This document shows, piece by piece, positions 1 through 7,331 of a DNA stretch of 8,544 bases. The stretch spans positions 1 to 8,544 of the forward strand of contig VBKX01000320.1 in assembly GCA_005879435.1 (NCBI GenBank), read 5' to 3'. The translations under genes were made by a program, and so were the position numbers. How positions within the stretch are numbered: the stretch's first letter is position 1; each line of letters starts with the position of its first letter. This DNA comes from Deltaproteobacteria bacterium. GTDB lineage: Bacteria; Desulfobacterota; Binatia; UBA9968. A model generated the notes under the pieces. That model had not been told where the DNA came from. It ran no database searches and saw only the letters and a program-made list of their open reading frames with translations.

Positions 1-875
1 AGGAAGGGCTGGACGTCGATTTACGTCCTGTTCAGGGGATTCCCGACAGTCAACACCCGCGCCACGAGTGGCGAAAAGACGGCGCGATCATTTTTCAATC
101 TCCGGGGGGATCGCCGCCGTTTCGTTCGGTATTGGAAAATCGCGATCACATCGATGGCGAGGTTAACGTCGTGTCCATCGCCAATCGCACGGCCCACGTC
201 TTCGTCGCCAAGCCCTACGTCAAAGATGTTCCGGATCTTAGAGGCAAAAAGATCGCGGGCGATCTCAAAGGCGGTTCGAGCATGGACGCCAAGATGGTGA
301 TGCGCCACTTCGGCGTCGATCCGGAAAAAGACGTTACGTGGATCGATAGCCGCGGCAAGCCGCCCAATACGGAACGTTTCCGTTTGGCGTTGTTCGAAAA
401 AGGCGAAGTCGATGCAGTGTGCTGCGATCCACCGCACTGGAACATCGCGGTGCAGATGGGCGGCCATGCGCTCCAGTCGTGCCGTGATCTCTTTTCAATT
501 CCCGAGGCCGGCTTTTCCACTTCGCCCGCCGTAATCGCGGAGAAACCGTTCGTCGTTAAAGGGATGGTGCGGGCGCTCCTGCGCGGCGTGATGGTCGCCA
601 AGTATAGCAAGGAAGAAACCCTCGACTCGATCCTGCGTCACAACCATTTCATCAACCGCGAGCTGGCAAGTCTGGCCTACGAGGAAGTACACAAGGAGTG
701 GGGACCGGTGCTGGACTTCGAAGCTTATCAACGCAAGGTCGATTTTTACACGAAAGAATGGAACCTGCCCAAAAAACCGGTGAGCGACTACTACAACTTC
801 AAATATCTCAAGGAAGTGCTCGACGAACTGGATATGCTGCGCTCCTGGGACCCGCGGATGGATTTGAAAGAATGA
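1..875 (+). CDS. ABC transporter substrate-binding protein, NMT1/THI5-like, 5'-truncated by window edge
   Basis: The reading frame is open from position 3 to the TGA at 873-875, giving about 290 residues. The signal peptide and first strand lie outside the window; the first visible residues, EGLDVDLRPVQG, match the 'GL-V-L' segment that follows the N-terminus in such proteins (compare FYEKHGLSVEAIS in the gene entering the right edge). Later come VPDLRGKKIAGDLKGGSS and a VDAVCCDPPHWNIA segment, typical of the hinge and second lobe of periplasmic binding proteins for thiamine precursors, sulfonates or aromatic acids. The role would be periplasmic ligand capture for an ABC importer. The ligand cannot be read from the sequence. 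An internal ATG at 132 is in frame, but coding similarity continues upstream of it, so it is not the start. No permease or ATPase of the matching taurine/nitrate type is visible nearby. Confidence 0.82.
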   Translation, partial: EGLDVDLRPVQGIPDSQHPRHEWRKDGAIIFQSPGGSPPFRSVLENRDHIDGEVNVVSIANRTAHVFVAKPYVKDVPDLRGKKIAGDLKGGSSMDAKMVMRHFGVDPEKDVTWIDSRGKPPNTERFRLALFEKGEVDAVCCDPPHWNIAVQMGGHALQSCRDLFSIPEAGFSTSPAVIAEKPFVVKGMVRALLRGVMVAKYSKEETLDSILRHNHFINRELASLAYEEVHKEWGPVLDFEAYQRKVDFYTKEWNLPKKPVSDYYNFKYLKEVLDELDMLRSWDPRMDLKE

Positions 876-941
876 GAAACCAATTAAAAAGGCAAAATTA
901 AAAAGTTGAAATCTTAGGGGCTGCGACGGAAGGAGCGTTGG
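876..941. repeat. AT-rich spacer with a short tandem direct repeat
   Basis: This 66-base spacer separates the two binding-protein genes. The ten bases aattaaaaag occur at 882-891 and again at 896-905, a period of 14 bases, and the spacer is far richer in A than the genes. The first 14 bases after and including the stop (873-886) recur almost exactly over the stop of the next gene (1967-1980). I see no GC-rich stem followed by a T run, so there is no clear intrinsic terminator here. Confidence 0.5.
930..935 (+). promoter_or_regulatory. Ribosome binding site supporting a TTG start at 942
   Basis: AAGGAG sits six bases before the TTG at 942-944. The TTG opens a classic lysine-arginine plus hydrophobic signal peptide (LKRIAFFLFF, read as MKRIAFFLFF). 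This Shine-Dalgarno match is what fixes the non-ATG start, since no ATG lies upstream in the same frame within the spacer. Confidence 0.7.
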
Positions 942-1969
942 TTGAAACGTATTGCGTTCTTTTTGTTTTTCACGCTGGTGTGCGCGCATCGGGCGAGCGC
1001 GGACTCGCCATTTTTTGAAGACAAAACGATTCGCTTGGTTCTCGGCTTCTCGCCGGGCGGCATCAGCGACCTCTGGGCGCGGGCGCTGGCGCGTGCCATG
1101 ACTCCGCATATTCCCGGCAAGCCGAATATTATTTCGCAGAATATGCCGGGAGCCGGGTCGCTGTCCGCAGCGAATTATATTTACAACGTGGCCAAACCCG
1201 ACGGCCTGACGATCGGCTTTGTCACGCCGGGTCTTTACTTCAACCAGCTCACGGACATGAAGGAAGTGAAGTTCGACTGGGCGAAGTTTAGCTGGATCGG
1301 CTCGCCGGAGCGGACGGTTCGCATCATCTACGGCCGCGCCGACACGCCGTATAAAAACCTCGAGGATATTCGTAACGCGCCAGAGCAGCCGCGCTGCGGC
1401 GCCACCGCTTTCGGCACAGTCGGCCACTATTTCCCCAGGCTGATCGAAGAAGTCGCGGGTATTAAATTCAGCATCGTGACCGGTTATCCGGGTGCGGCGG
1501 AAATCGATCTGGCGATGCAGAAGGGTGAAGTGCAGTGCCGCGCCGGCAGCCTGGAAGGATATTTCGGTAGCGAGCCGACCCGCAGCTGGTCCAAAAGTGG
1601 CTTCACGCGTGTGCTTGTGCATGGTAGTCCGAAGCGTGACCGCGGCTTCCCGACGTGCCGACCGTCAACGAGATCTTGGATAAGCGCAAAGCGTCGGAGG
1701 TGACGCGACGTTTGGCTGTGGTGCTGATGTCTCCGGATTGGATCGGCCGTCCGTTGATCGCGCCGCCGGGCCTTTCCGCCGACCGGTTAACCCTATTGCG
1801 CGAAGCATTGATGAAAGCGCTGAGCGATCCAGAGTTCAAAGCCGAAGCGCAAAAAAGAAATTGGGAAGTGGAACCGGTGACGGGTCAAGAGTTGGAAGCG
1901 ATCGCAAAAAAAGTGATCGTCCAACCACCGGACGTCGTCGAGCGGATGAAAAAAGTTTTGGCGCAGTGA
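942..1969 (+). pseudogene. Tripartite tricarboxylate transporter (TctC/Bug) family substrate-binding protein, frameshifted
   Basis: The first frame (942-1640, 233 codons) has a signal peptide ending near ASA-D, then the family hallmarks GFSPGGISDLWARALAR and NMPGAGSLSAANYIYNVAKPDG, and TVGHYFPRLIEEVAGIKF in the middle. The family's usual DVPTVNE segment and the C-terminal helices (ending PPDVVERMKKVLAQ) are in another frame and run to the TGA at 1967-1969 (about 109 codons). The switch lies near 1640; restoring one C there would read KRDPRLPDVPTVNE, giving about 342 residues, close to the family norm of 320-340. Such proteins bind carboxylates in the periplasm for TctAB or act as orphan sensors; no tctA or tctB is visible. 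Whether this is a true mutation or a base-calling error cannot be told from one sequence. The tail alone could only start at an internal codon near 1655. Confidence 0.85.
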
Positions 1970-1977
1970 GAAACGAA

Positions 1978-2056
1978 TTAACCACAAAGGACACAAAGGA
2001 AACCGCAAAGAACGCAAAAAGGTTTTGTATGTGACCTTTGGGTTCTTTGTGGTTAA
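1978..2056. repeat. Imperfect inverted repeat built of ACAAAGG-like units, 17 bases before the Rieske start
   Basis: The arm 1978-1999 (starting ttaaccacaaagg) pairs with 2035-2056 (ending ctttgtggttaa). Twenty of 22 positions are Watson-Crick; one of the other two would be a G-U wobble in RNA and the other is an A-G mismatch. The loop is 35 bases. The left arm and loop also look like a decayed tandem array of units such as accacaaagg, acacaaagg, accgcaaag and acgcaaaaagg. The right arm ends five bases before the Shine-Dalgarno-like gaggg (2062-2066), so a transcript hairpin here could affect expression of the oxygenase. It has no T run directly after the stem, so it is not a standard terminator. 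It may be a dispersed REP/MITE-like element. Confidence 0.72.
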
Positions 2057-2073
2057 AATTCGAGGGATTTTCG

Positions 2074-3250
2074 ATGTACAAAACCACCAAAGAAGAAAAT
2101 GAGATTCTTACGCGCACCGGACGGGATACGCCGATGGGGGAGTTTTTGCGCCGTTACTGGTGGCCGATCGGTATCTCGGCGCATTTAAAATTAAAGCCTA
2201 CGTTCATTCGTGTGTTTGGTGAAGATCTCGTGCTGTTCCGCGACGCGACCGGGCGGGCCGGCGTCATCGGCGCTTTCTGCGCGCACCGGCGCGCTAATCT
2301 TTGTCTCGGCGATATTGAGCGCGACGGCGTGCGCTGCCGTTATCACGGCTGGCTCTATGACACGAGCGGCAAGCTGGTGCAGATTCCCGGCGAGCCGGCC
2401 GACAGCCCGATTAGAAAACAAGACATTCGCCTGCCGTCGTATCCAGTCGAAGAGCTGGGTGGTTTGATCTTCGCCTATTTCGGCCAGCAGCCGGCGCCGC
2501 TGGTGCCGCGCTACAATTTTCTCGTCGGCGAGGGCGAGGTTTATATCACGATCCAAGGATTTCAAAACTGCAACTGGCTGCAATGCGTCGAGAACGGCAT
2601 GGATCCCGTGCATCCGAGTTTCACCCATGGCGGCGCGTGGCCGGACATCATGAGCACTGAGCCGGAGCTCGGTTTTCACGAAACCGAATGGGGCATGGTG
2701 TACAAAGCCTATCGGAAAACCAAGGAGCCAGGCATGCTCAATTACCGTGAGCATCACTTGCTGATGCCGGGCATCAGCTGCGGCGGCAGCTGCGGGCGCT
2801 ATCTCACCGGCGGCAAAGCCGGCACGCCGGTGTCGGCGGCGCGCTGGAGCGTGCCAATCGACGACACTCACACATTGCTGATGCGCGTGCGCTTCAAGCC
2901 GTCCACCGCCGCAGGAATTCATCGCGCCCTACAAAGAATACCAGGAGTCCGACAATCCGGTTTTGGGATACGAGATACCACCGCTGCATTTCATCGAGGA
3001 CGGCATGGTGGTCGACAGCATGCCGCCGATCGCGGATCGAGAGAATGAACATCTCGGGCCGGCGATTGACGACGGCATCATCAAGCTGCGCCAGATGTAT
3101 CTGAGCGAGATCGGCAAAGTGAAGCGCGGCGAGGACCCGAAGTGCGTCGTGCGCGACCCGGAAAAAAATAAGATGATCGTGATCCCCGCCTATGAAAAAT
3201 GGGTGCCGGAGAGCGAACGAGATCTCGGTAAGAGCGCGGCGGTGGCATAA
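2074..3250 (+). pseudogene. Rieske [2Fe-2S] non-heme iron oxygenase, alpha subunit, frameshifted near codon 280
   Basis: The start ATG at 2074 follows gaggg at 2062-2066 by seven bases. The Rieske cluster motif is complete: C69-x-H71, then 16 residues, then C88-x2-H91. The catalytic domain shows ENGMDPVHPSFTH, with Asp177 bridging to the mononuclear iron ligands His180 and His185. This matches phthalate 4,5-dioxygenase-like and related ring-hydroxylating or demethylating oxygenases, which insert oxygen using electrons from a separate reductase; none is visible here. The first frame runs to about 2913 (codon 280, after RVRFKPSTAA) and then goes off into non-family sequence. The proper C-terminus (EFIAPYKEY, then LHFIEDGMVV, ending at TAA 3248-3250) is in the next frame from about 2915, as if one base were added or two lost. 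The joined length is about 391 residues, normal for the family. The third iron ligand would be in the C-terminal part and I cannot assign it. Confidence 0.87.
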
Positions 3251-3255
3251 GAGCA

Positions 3256-3289
3256 TTAGCCACAGGGAACACAGACGACACAAAGAGAG
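3256..3289. repeat. Degenerate half-copy of the ACAAAGG-type repeat
   Basis: In the 60-base gap between oxygenase and cupin the text ttagccacagggaacacag, followed by a cacaaagagag tract, resembles the left arm of the 1978-2056 element (ttaaccacaaaggacacaaa). Here I find no opposing right arm, so it would not form the same hairpin. The likeness is by eye and the copy is diverged, so common origin is probable but not proven. Confidence 0.45.
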
Positions 3290-3310
3290 AGCCTTCGATC
3301 GGGAGAATTT

Positions 3311-3631
3311 ATGGCGATTTTTGCCGTGAACGAAGAAGACGTCGAGAAGAAAAAAAGCGGGCGCGGTTATACCAAGTGGCTCCATGTTTCGCCCGGCGGA
3401 TCGGGTCCGGAGATGATGATTCGTCACTGGGGACCGGATACGGATATCCCGGTGCATAGTCATCCCTACCATGAGATGTTTTACGTACTCGAAGGGGAGA
3501 TCGAGATCGGCGGCACGATATACCGCGCCGGCTCGTGCATCTACGTCGAAAAAAACACGCCCTACGGTCCGACGCGTGCGCCGAAAGGCGGCAAAGTGCT
3601 GCGCTACGCCGAGGCCGGCATCGGAAAGTAG
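3311..3631 (+). CDS. Small single-domain cupin protein
   Basis: The protein has 106 residues. ATG at 3311 follows ggag (3302-3305) by five bases. Cupin motif 1 is well kept: G41, then H49-x-H51, E55 and G62 (core HSHPYHEMFYVLEG), the usual two His and one Glu metal ligands. Motif 2 (GSCIYVEKNTPYGPTRA) has the turn but lacks the usual histidine, the fourth ligand, with Gly/Pro/Thr in its place. Small cupins of this kind are found as dioxygenases, isomerases or ligand-binding proteins beside aromatic catabolic genes. The missing motif 2 His leaves a three-residue site, so the activity is uncertain. It follows the Rieske oxygenase and its stop is one base from the next gene's ATG, so it is very likely co-transcribed with the hydrolase. 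The frame is intact, unlike the neighbours on either side. Confidence 0.86.
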   Translation: MAIFAVNEEDVEKKKSGRGYTKWLHVSPGGSGPEMMIRHWGPDTDIPVHSHPYHEMFYVLEGEIEIGGTIYRAGSCIYVEKNTPYGPTRAPKGGKVLRYAEAGIGK

Positions 3632-3632
3632 C

Positions 3633-4433
3633 ATGGATGCATACATTGACGCTGACGGGCTGAAAACCTCCTACGTTAAAGCCGGCAGCGGTTTTCCGGT
3701 CGTGCTATTTCACGGCGCCGCGCCGGGCGCTTCGGCTCAGGTCAATTGGCAGCTCAATATCGAGCCGCTGGCCGCGGCCGGTTTTACCGTCTACGCCTAC
3801 GATCAAGCGGGATTCGGCCGCACGGATAATCCAGCCGATCTTGCCATCGAATATCGCGTAACCCATGCCAAAGCGTTCATCGACGCCCTAAAACTCGATC
3901 GTTATCACGTCGTCGGCAACTCGGTCGGCGGATACATCGCCGCGCGCCTGGCCCTGGAAGATTCTCGAGTCGGTAAGTTCGTGACTACCACCAGCGGTAC
4001 GCTGGCGCCCAAAGGATCGTCGGAATCGCAAGCGCTGGGACAGAAGCACTCAGATGAGTTGCGCGAGTATGCGCCCAGCTTGGAGAATATGCGCGCGCTG
4101 ACGCTCGGCACACTGTTTCGCAAGGAGCTCGTCACCGAAGAGCTGGTGCGCGCGCGCCATGAGATGAGCATTGGCAAGAATCAAGAAGCGGCGCAGCTAC
4201 GGCGCGGGGTCAAACCGCCGCGTCCGCTGTTCAACGAATTGGCCAATCTAAAGACGAAGACGCTGCTCCTATGGGGCGCACAGGATCGCGGCGTTTCGGT
4301 GGAGCGCGGCATCCTGCTCTTTCAACTCATTCCCAACGCCGAGTTTCACTTGTTCGATCAATGCGCCCACTGGGTGCAGTGGGACCACGCGGATCGATTC
4401 AACTGTTTGGTTACGGATTTTCTCAAGAGCTGA
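3633..4433 (+). CDS. Alpha/beta hydrolase, meta-cleavage-product (MhpC/BphD)-like
   Basis: This 266-residue intact protein starts at ATG 3633, one base after the cupin stop, with ggaaag just upstream inside the cupin, which suggests translational coupling. Family marks are the oxyanion-hole segment HGAAPGASA (residues 27-35), the AYDQAGFGRTD turn (55-65), the nucleophile elbow GNSVGG with Ser97, the acid Asp218 in LLLWGAQDRG, and the catalytic His246 in CAHWVQWDHADRF. The full Ser-Asp-His triad is therefore present. The GAAPGASA loop and the CAHW-Q-E/D-type C-terminus are typical of hydrolases that cleave carbon-carbon bonds in vinylogous 1,5-diketones made by ring fission, but esterases and haloperoxidases share the fold. 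Next to an oxygenase and a cupin, a ring-fission-product hydrolase is the best guess. Cytoplasmic: there is no signal peptide. Confidence 0.88.
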   Translation: MDAYIDADGLKTSYVKAGSGFPVVLFHGAAPGASAQVNWQLNIEPLAAAGFTVYAYDQAGFGRTDNPADLAIEYRVTHAKAFIDALKLDRYHVVGNSVGGYIAARLALEDSRVGKFVTTTSGTLAPKGSSESQALGQKHSDELREYAPSLENMRALTLGTLFRKELVTEELVRARHEMSIGKNQEAAQLRRGVKPPRPLFNELANLKTKTLLLWGAQDRGVSVERGILLFQLIPNAEFHLFDQCAHWVQWDHADRFNCLVTDFLKS

Positions 4434-4565
4434 AACGAGGAGCTGCGTCAAAAGTCGAGGAAGAAAATCTTGCGGGATTCTCTATTCGATGAACGAGTTT
4501 CATTCCATCCAGCGCAAAATTGAATAATGGACGGATCAGAAAAATTTAGGCGGACGCGAGCAGGC
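4434..4565. other. Spacer of 132 bases with no recognised element
   Basis: This is the longest gene-free stretch. I see no strong -35/-10 pair, no stem plus T run and no long repeat. A small palindrome (atgaa/ttcat around 4490-4505) is too short to mean much. An ATG at 4527 is in frame with the next gene, but it would place a charged 13-residue tail before the signal peptide. Confidence 0.4.
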
Positions 4566-5599
4566 ATGATGAAGCGACTTCTTCGCACGGCTTTCGGAGT
4601 CCTCGGCTTGTTGCTTGTAAGCGCGCATGCGCCGGCGTCGGCGCAGAATCTCTTCAACAAACTTGTCGACGCCGCTAAAGACGAGATGGCGAAGAAAAGC
4701 GGCAAACTTAGAGTGGCGCTCGATTGGCCTTTATCCGCGAGATTCTTTATGTCCGTGAAGGCGACGTGGGTCCGTTCGCCAATTACTTGATTCGCATCAA
4801 GAGGGGAGAATACCCTGACTTCGATATCATGCACATCGCCGGCGAGTTCGAGGCACAGTACGAAAAAGAAGGCGTGTTCGTGAAACCATTGTTTAGTTAC
4901 AAAGAGATGAACGCCCACTTGCCGAAGGATTGGACGAAACTCGACCCAAGGACTCTCGACCCCAATGGTTACTTCCTCGGCACCACGGCCAATGCGAGGG
5001 GAATTATCTGGAACCCGGCTTTGGTTGCCAAAGGAAAAGAACCGACGACGTGGAACGCCTGCGCCGACCCAGTTTGGAAAGGCAAATTTCTCTTCGACAC
5101 GCGCAACCGGCTGCAGTCGTTGCAGCACGACCCGAAAACTCGCGATAGACAGATCAAATGGCTCAAAGCGGTTGCCGCCAATGGCCCGGTACTTACTCAA
5201 GGTCAAAATGCTATGGTGGAAAAAGTGGCGTCGGGAGAATTTCCCATCGCCTGCGGCGTCAACTACACCAGCGCCTATCGTGAGATCGATCAGGGAGCGC
5301 CGATCAAATTCGTCTTTGCCGACCCCATTCCCATGGACATCGGTTCGCGGCTTTATGTCACCAAATGGTCGCAGACTCCGGCGACTACGCAGCTCTTCGC
5401 CCTGTGGTTGGCGAGCGGCGGGCAGGCGGTCGTGGAGCAATTCGGCTATCGAGGTTTTCCCTGGGATCCGAAATCGAGAAAGTATCCAATGGCCAAGGGA
5501 AAGTACGTGGCGGTTTGCGATGCCGAGTGCGCGCGCCGCTGGAGCGATTACAACAAAGAATACGCGGAAATCCTCAACCTACCCGGAGTCACAAAATAG
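4566..5599 (+). pseudogene. Extracellular substrate-binding protein (iron/Fbp-type ABC family), frameshift with small internal deletion
   Basis: ATG at 4566 opens a clear signal peptide (MMKRLLRTAFGVLGLLLV, predicted cut after ASA26). Then come DAAKDEMAKKSGKLRVALDWP, the region ahead of and including the first beta strand. From about 4727 the frame changes and the protein continues as FIREILYVREGDVGPFANYL, GEYPDFDIMHIAGEFEAQY, NARGIIWNPAL, WKGKFLFDTR and GVNYTSAYREI, ending at TAG 5597-5599. In this fold the first strand (GKLRVALDW) is normally separated from the next (IREILYVREG) by a helix of about 20 residues. Here they are directly joined, so I infer a deletion of some 60 bases that also shifted frame. 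The visible codons total about 345. The permease follows about ten bases later, so the pair forms an uptake cassette for ferric ion, a chelate, a polyamine or another small ligand. Confidence 0.8.
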
Positions 5600-5608
5600 C
5601 CTACGCTG

Positions 5609-7269
5609 ATGCCGCGAGAACAAGCCGTTGGAACGGACCAGACGTTGTTCTGCCGCTTGTCACCATCCTGTTCGCCGTCGCGCTGATCGTCGCGCCGCTC
5701 TTTTTTCTGCTGCTTTTTAGCCTGCGCCAGGGCACGCCCTGGGAACCCGGCGCGCTCACGTTACACAATTATCTCGCCGCTTACTCGACGCCGGCGACCT
5801 ACGCCGTCTTTCTAAATACGGCGATCCTAGCGGGGGCGAGTACTTTGGTTTCCGTTACATTGGCGCTGGTTTTCGCGTTTCTAACGGAGCGCACCGATAT
5901 GCCGCTTAGAAATCTTGCCTGGGGATTGATGCTGATCCCGATGGCGCTGCCCGGTCTTCTGTTCGCGATCTCCTGGACTTTTCTCCTGTCGCCCAAAATC
6001 GGTTTTTTCAATGTCTGGCTGCGAAATCTCTTTAATCTTTTCGGCGCGAGCCTGACCGAAGGGCCGTGGAACATCTACAGCCTGTGGGGCATGGTTTTCC
6101 TCGAAGGGCTGAGAGGCGTTACGACGGTTTTTCTCATGCTGGTCGGTGTCATGAGAGCCATGGATGCTACGTTGGAAGAAGCTTCCAGCGTGGCCGGCGC
6201 ATCGAGCCGAACGACTTTCTTTCGAGTATCCGTCCCGTTGCTCGCTCCGGCAATCTTAGCGGCGGTGATCTATAGCTTCATGACCAATCTCGAATCGTTG
6301 GAGGTACCGATCATCATCGGCGTCCCGGCCGCGATCCATGTTTTTCCGACTTATATTTATTTCACCACTCAACGATTCACGCCGCCCGAGTACGGACTGG
6401 CGGCGGCTCTAAGCGTCATTTTGATCTTGGTGAGCACGGCTTTGGTTTTTTGCTATCGGCGCATCGTCGGACAGGCAAACCGCTTCGCGACGATCACCGG
6501 CAGGGGCTACCGCCCCCGCTTGCTCCCGGCGCTCGTGCTGCTTTGGCGTTCGCTCTTCCGTTATCAGACGCCGCTTTCGTTGGCGGCGCTCGAGCGCATT
6601 ACGCTGGCGAATTACCGGGCGGTTTTGGAGACCCGCGACATAGCCGGCGTGGTTCTCAACACGATTTGGGTCAGTGCCGGCGCGGCGACTCTCACCATGC
6701 TGCTCTCGCTCGTAGCTGCATGGGTGATCGTGCGTGGCAAATTCAACGGCAAGGCGTGGCTCGATAGCCTGCTTTTTCTTCCGCACGCTCTGCCGGGCGT
6801 GGTCATCGGGATCGCATTTATTTTTTTGAACGCGCAACCGCCGCTGAGTTATTTGAACCTGTACGGCACCGTTTTTCTGATCATTCTGGCGCTCACCGTG
6901 AGCTACATCCCGTTTGGCAGCAGAACGATGAATGGAGCGGTTACACAACTTCATCCGGAGTTAGAGGAGGCGGGCAAAGTCGCCGGTTCGAGTTGGTTGA
7001 CGATCTTGCGACGCATCGTCTTGCCGTTGTTGCTGCCTTCATTCATTGCCGGTTGGATTTGGATCGCCTCACATTCTCTGCGCGCGTTCTCCTTGCCGCT
7101 TATGTTGGTCAATCGCAACAGCATGGTCATTTCTATGGTCATGTGGCGCATGTGGGACGACGGAAACGCCGGTCAGACTACGGCATTGGGTGTTTTGCTA
7201 ATTTTTTGTTTGGCGCTGTTAGCTTTAATCGGGCGCTGGCTGGTCAATCGGCTCGACCGACAGCAGTAA
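5609..7269 (+). CDS. Iron-type ABC transporter permease, two fused membrane domains (FbpB-like)
   Basis: The conserved frame runs from about 5602 to the TAA at 7267-7269, about 555 residues, the usual size for FbpB/SfuB-type permeases with two six-helix halves in one chain. The first helix is VLPLVTILFAVALIVAPLFF. Both cytoplasmic EAA loops that dock the ATPase are present: EEASSVAGASSRTTFFRVSV with PLLAP (about 6175-6249), and ELEEAGKVAGSSWLTILRRI with VLPLLLP (about 6961-7038). The second half ends with LGVLLIFCLALLALIGRWLV. The start is a problem. This frame has no ATG, GTG or TTG between the binding-protein stop (5599) and the TTG near 5848, well past the first helix. The only nearby ATG (5609) is in another frame and stops after 25 codons. 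I give 5609 as a nominal start, assuming one indel in the first 30 codons. No ATPase gene follows in the window. Confidence 0.85.
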
Positions 7270-7331
7270 ATGACCAGAATGACCGCCAGCCGAGCGCTAC
7301 CGAGTTCGGTGTCAACAGGCTGCCTGTCCCG

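Noticed and set aside
495..1622. Long open frame of 375 codons on the - strand
   Set aside because: It spans two well-supported + strand binding-protein genes and the spacer between them, shows no recognisable domain, and has the Arg/His-rich make-up typical of an antisense shadow in GC-rich DNA.
1632..1645. Programmed -1 ribosomal frameshift in the TctC/Bug gene
   Set aside because: No slippery heptamer of X-XXY-YYZ form and no obvious downstream pseudoknot are present, and this family is not known to use frameshifting. A simple indel or read error is more likely.
1978..2056. CRISPR array or intrinsic terminator reading of the repeat-rich spacer
   Set aside because: The units are about 10 bases with no unique spacers between them, and the stem is AT-rich, has a 35-base loop and no T run after it.
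2038..2073. Upstream start for the Rieske gene at 2038
   Set aside because: The extra 12 codons fall within the right arm of the inverted repeat, while ATG 2074 has its own gaggg and a family-like N-terminus.
4448..5440. Open frame of 330 codons on the - strand
   Set aside because: It lies opposite the iron-type binding protein, whose family motifs are clear on the + strand; no family features appear in the reverse product.
5365..5608. Permease start at 5365, inside the binding-protein gene
   Set aside because: It would overlap the binding protein by 235 bases, and the added residues are Arg/Gly-rich with no resemblance to permease N-termini.
6993..7331. Extension of the phosphatase frame back into the permease
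   Set aside because: The upstream codons overlap the second EAA loop and last helices of the permease and give no phosphatase-like sequence; the signal peptide begins at 7332-7335.
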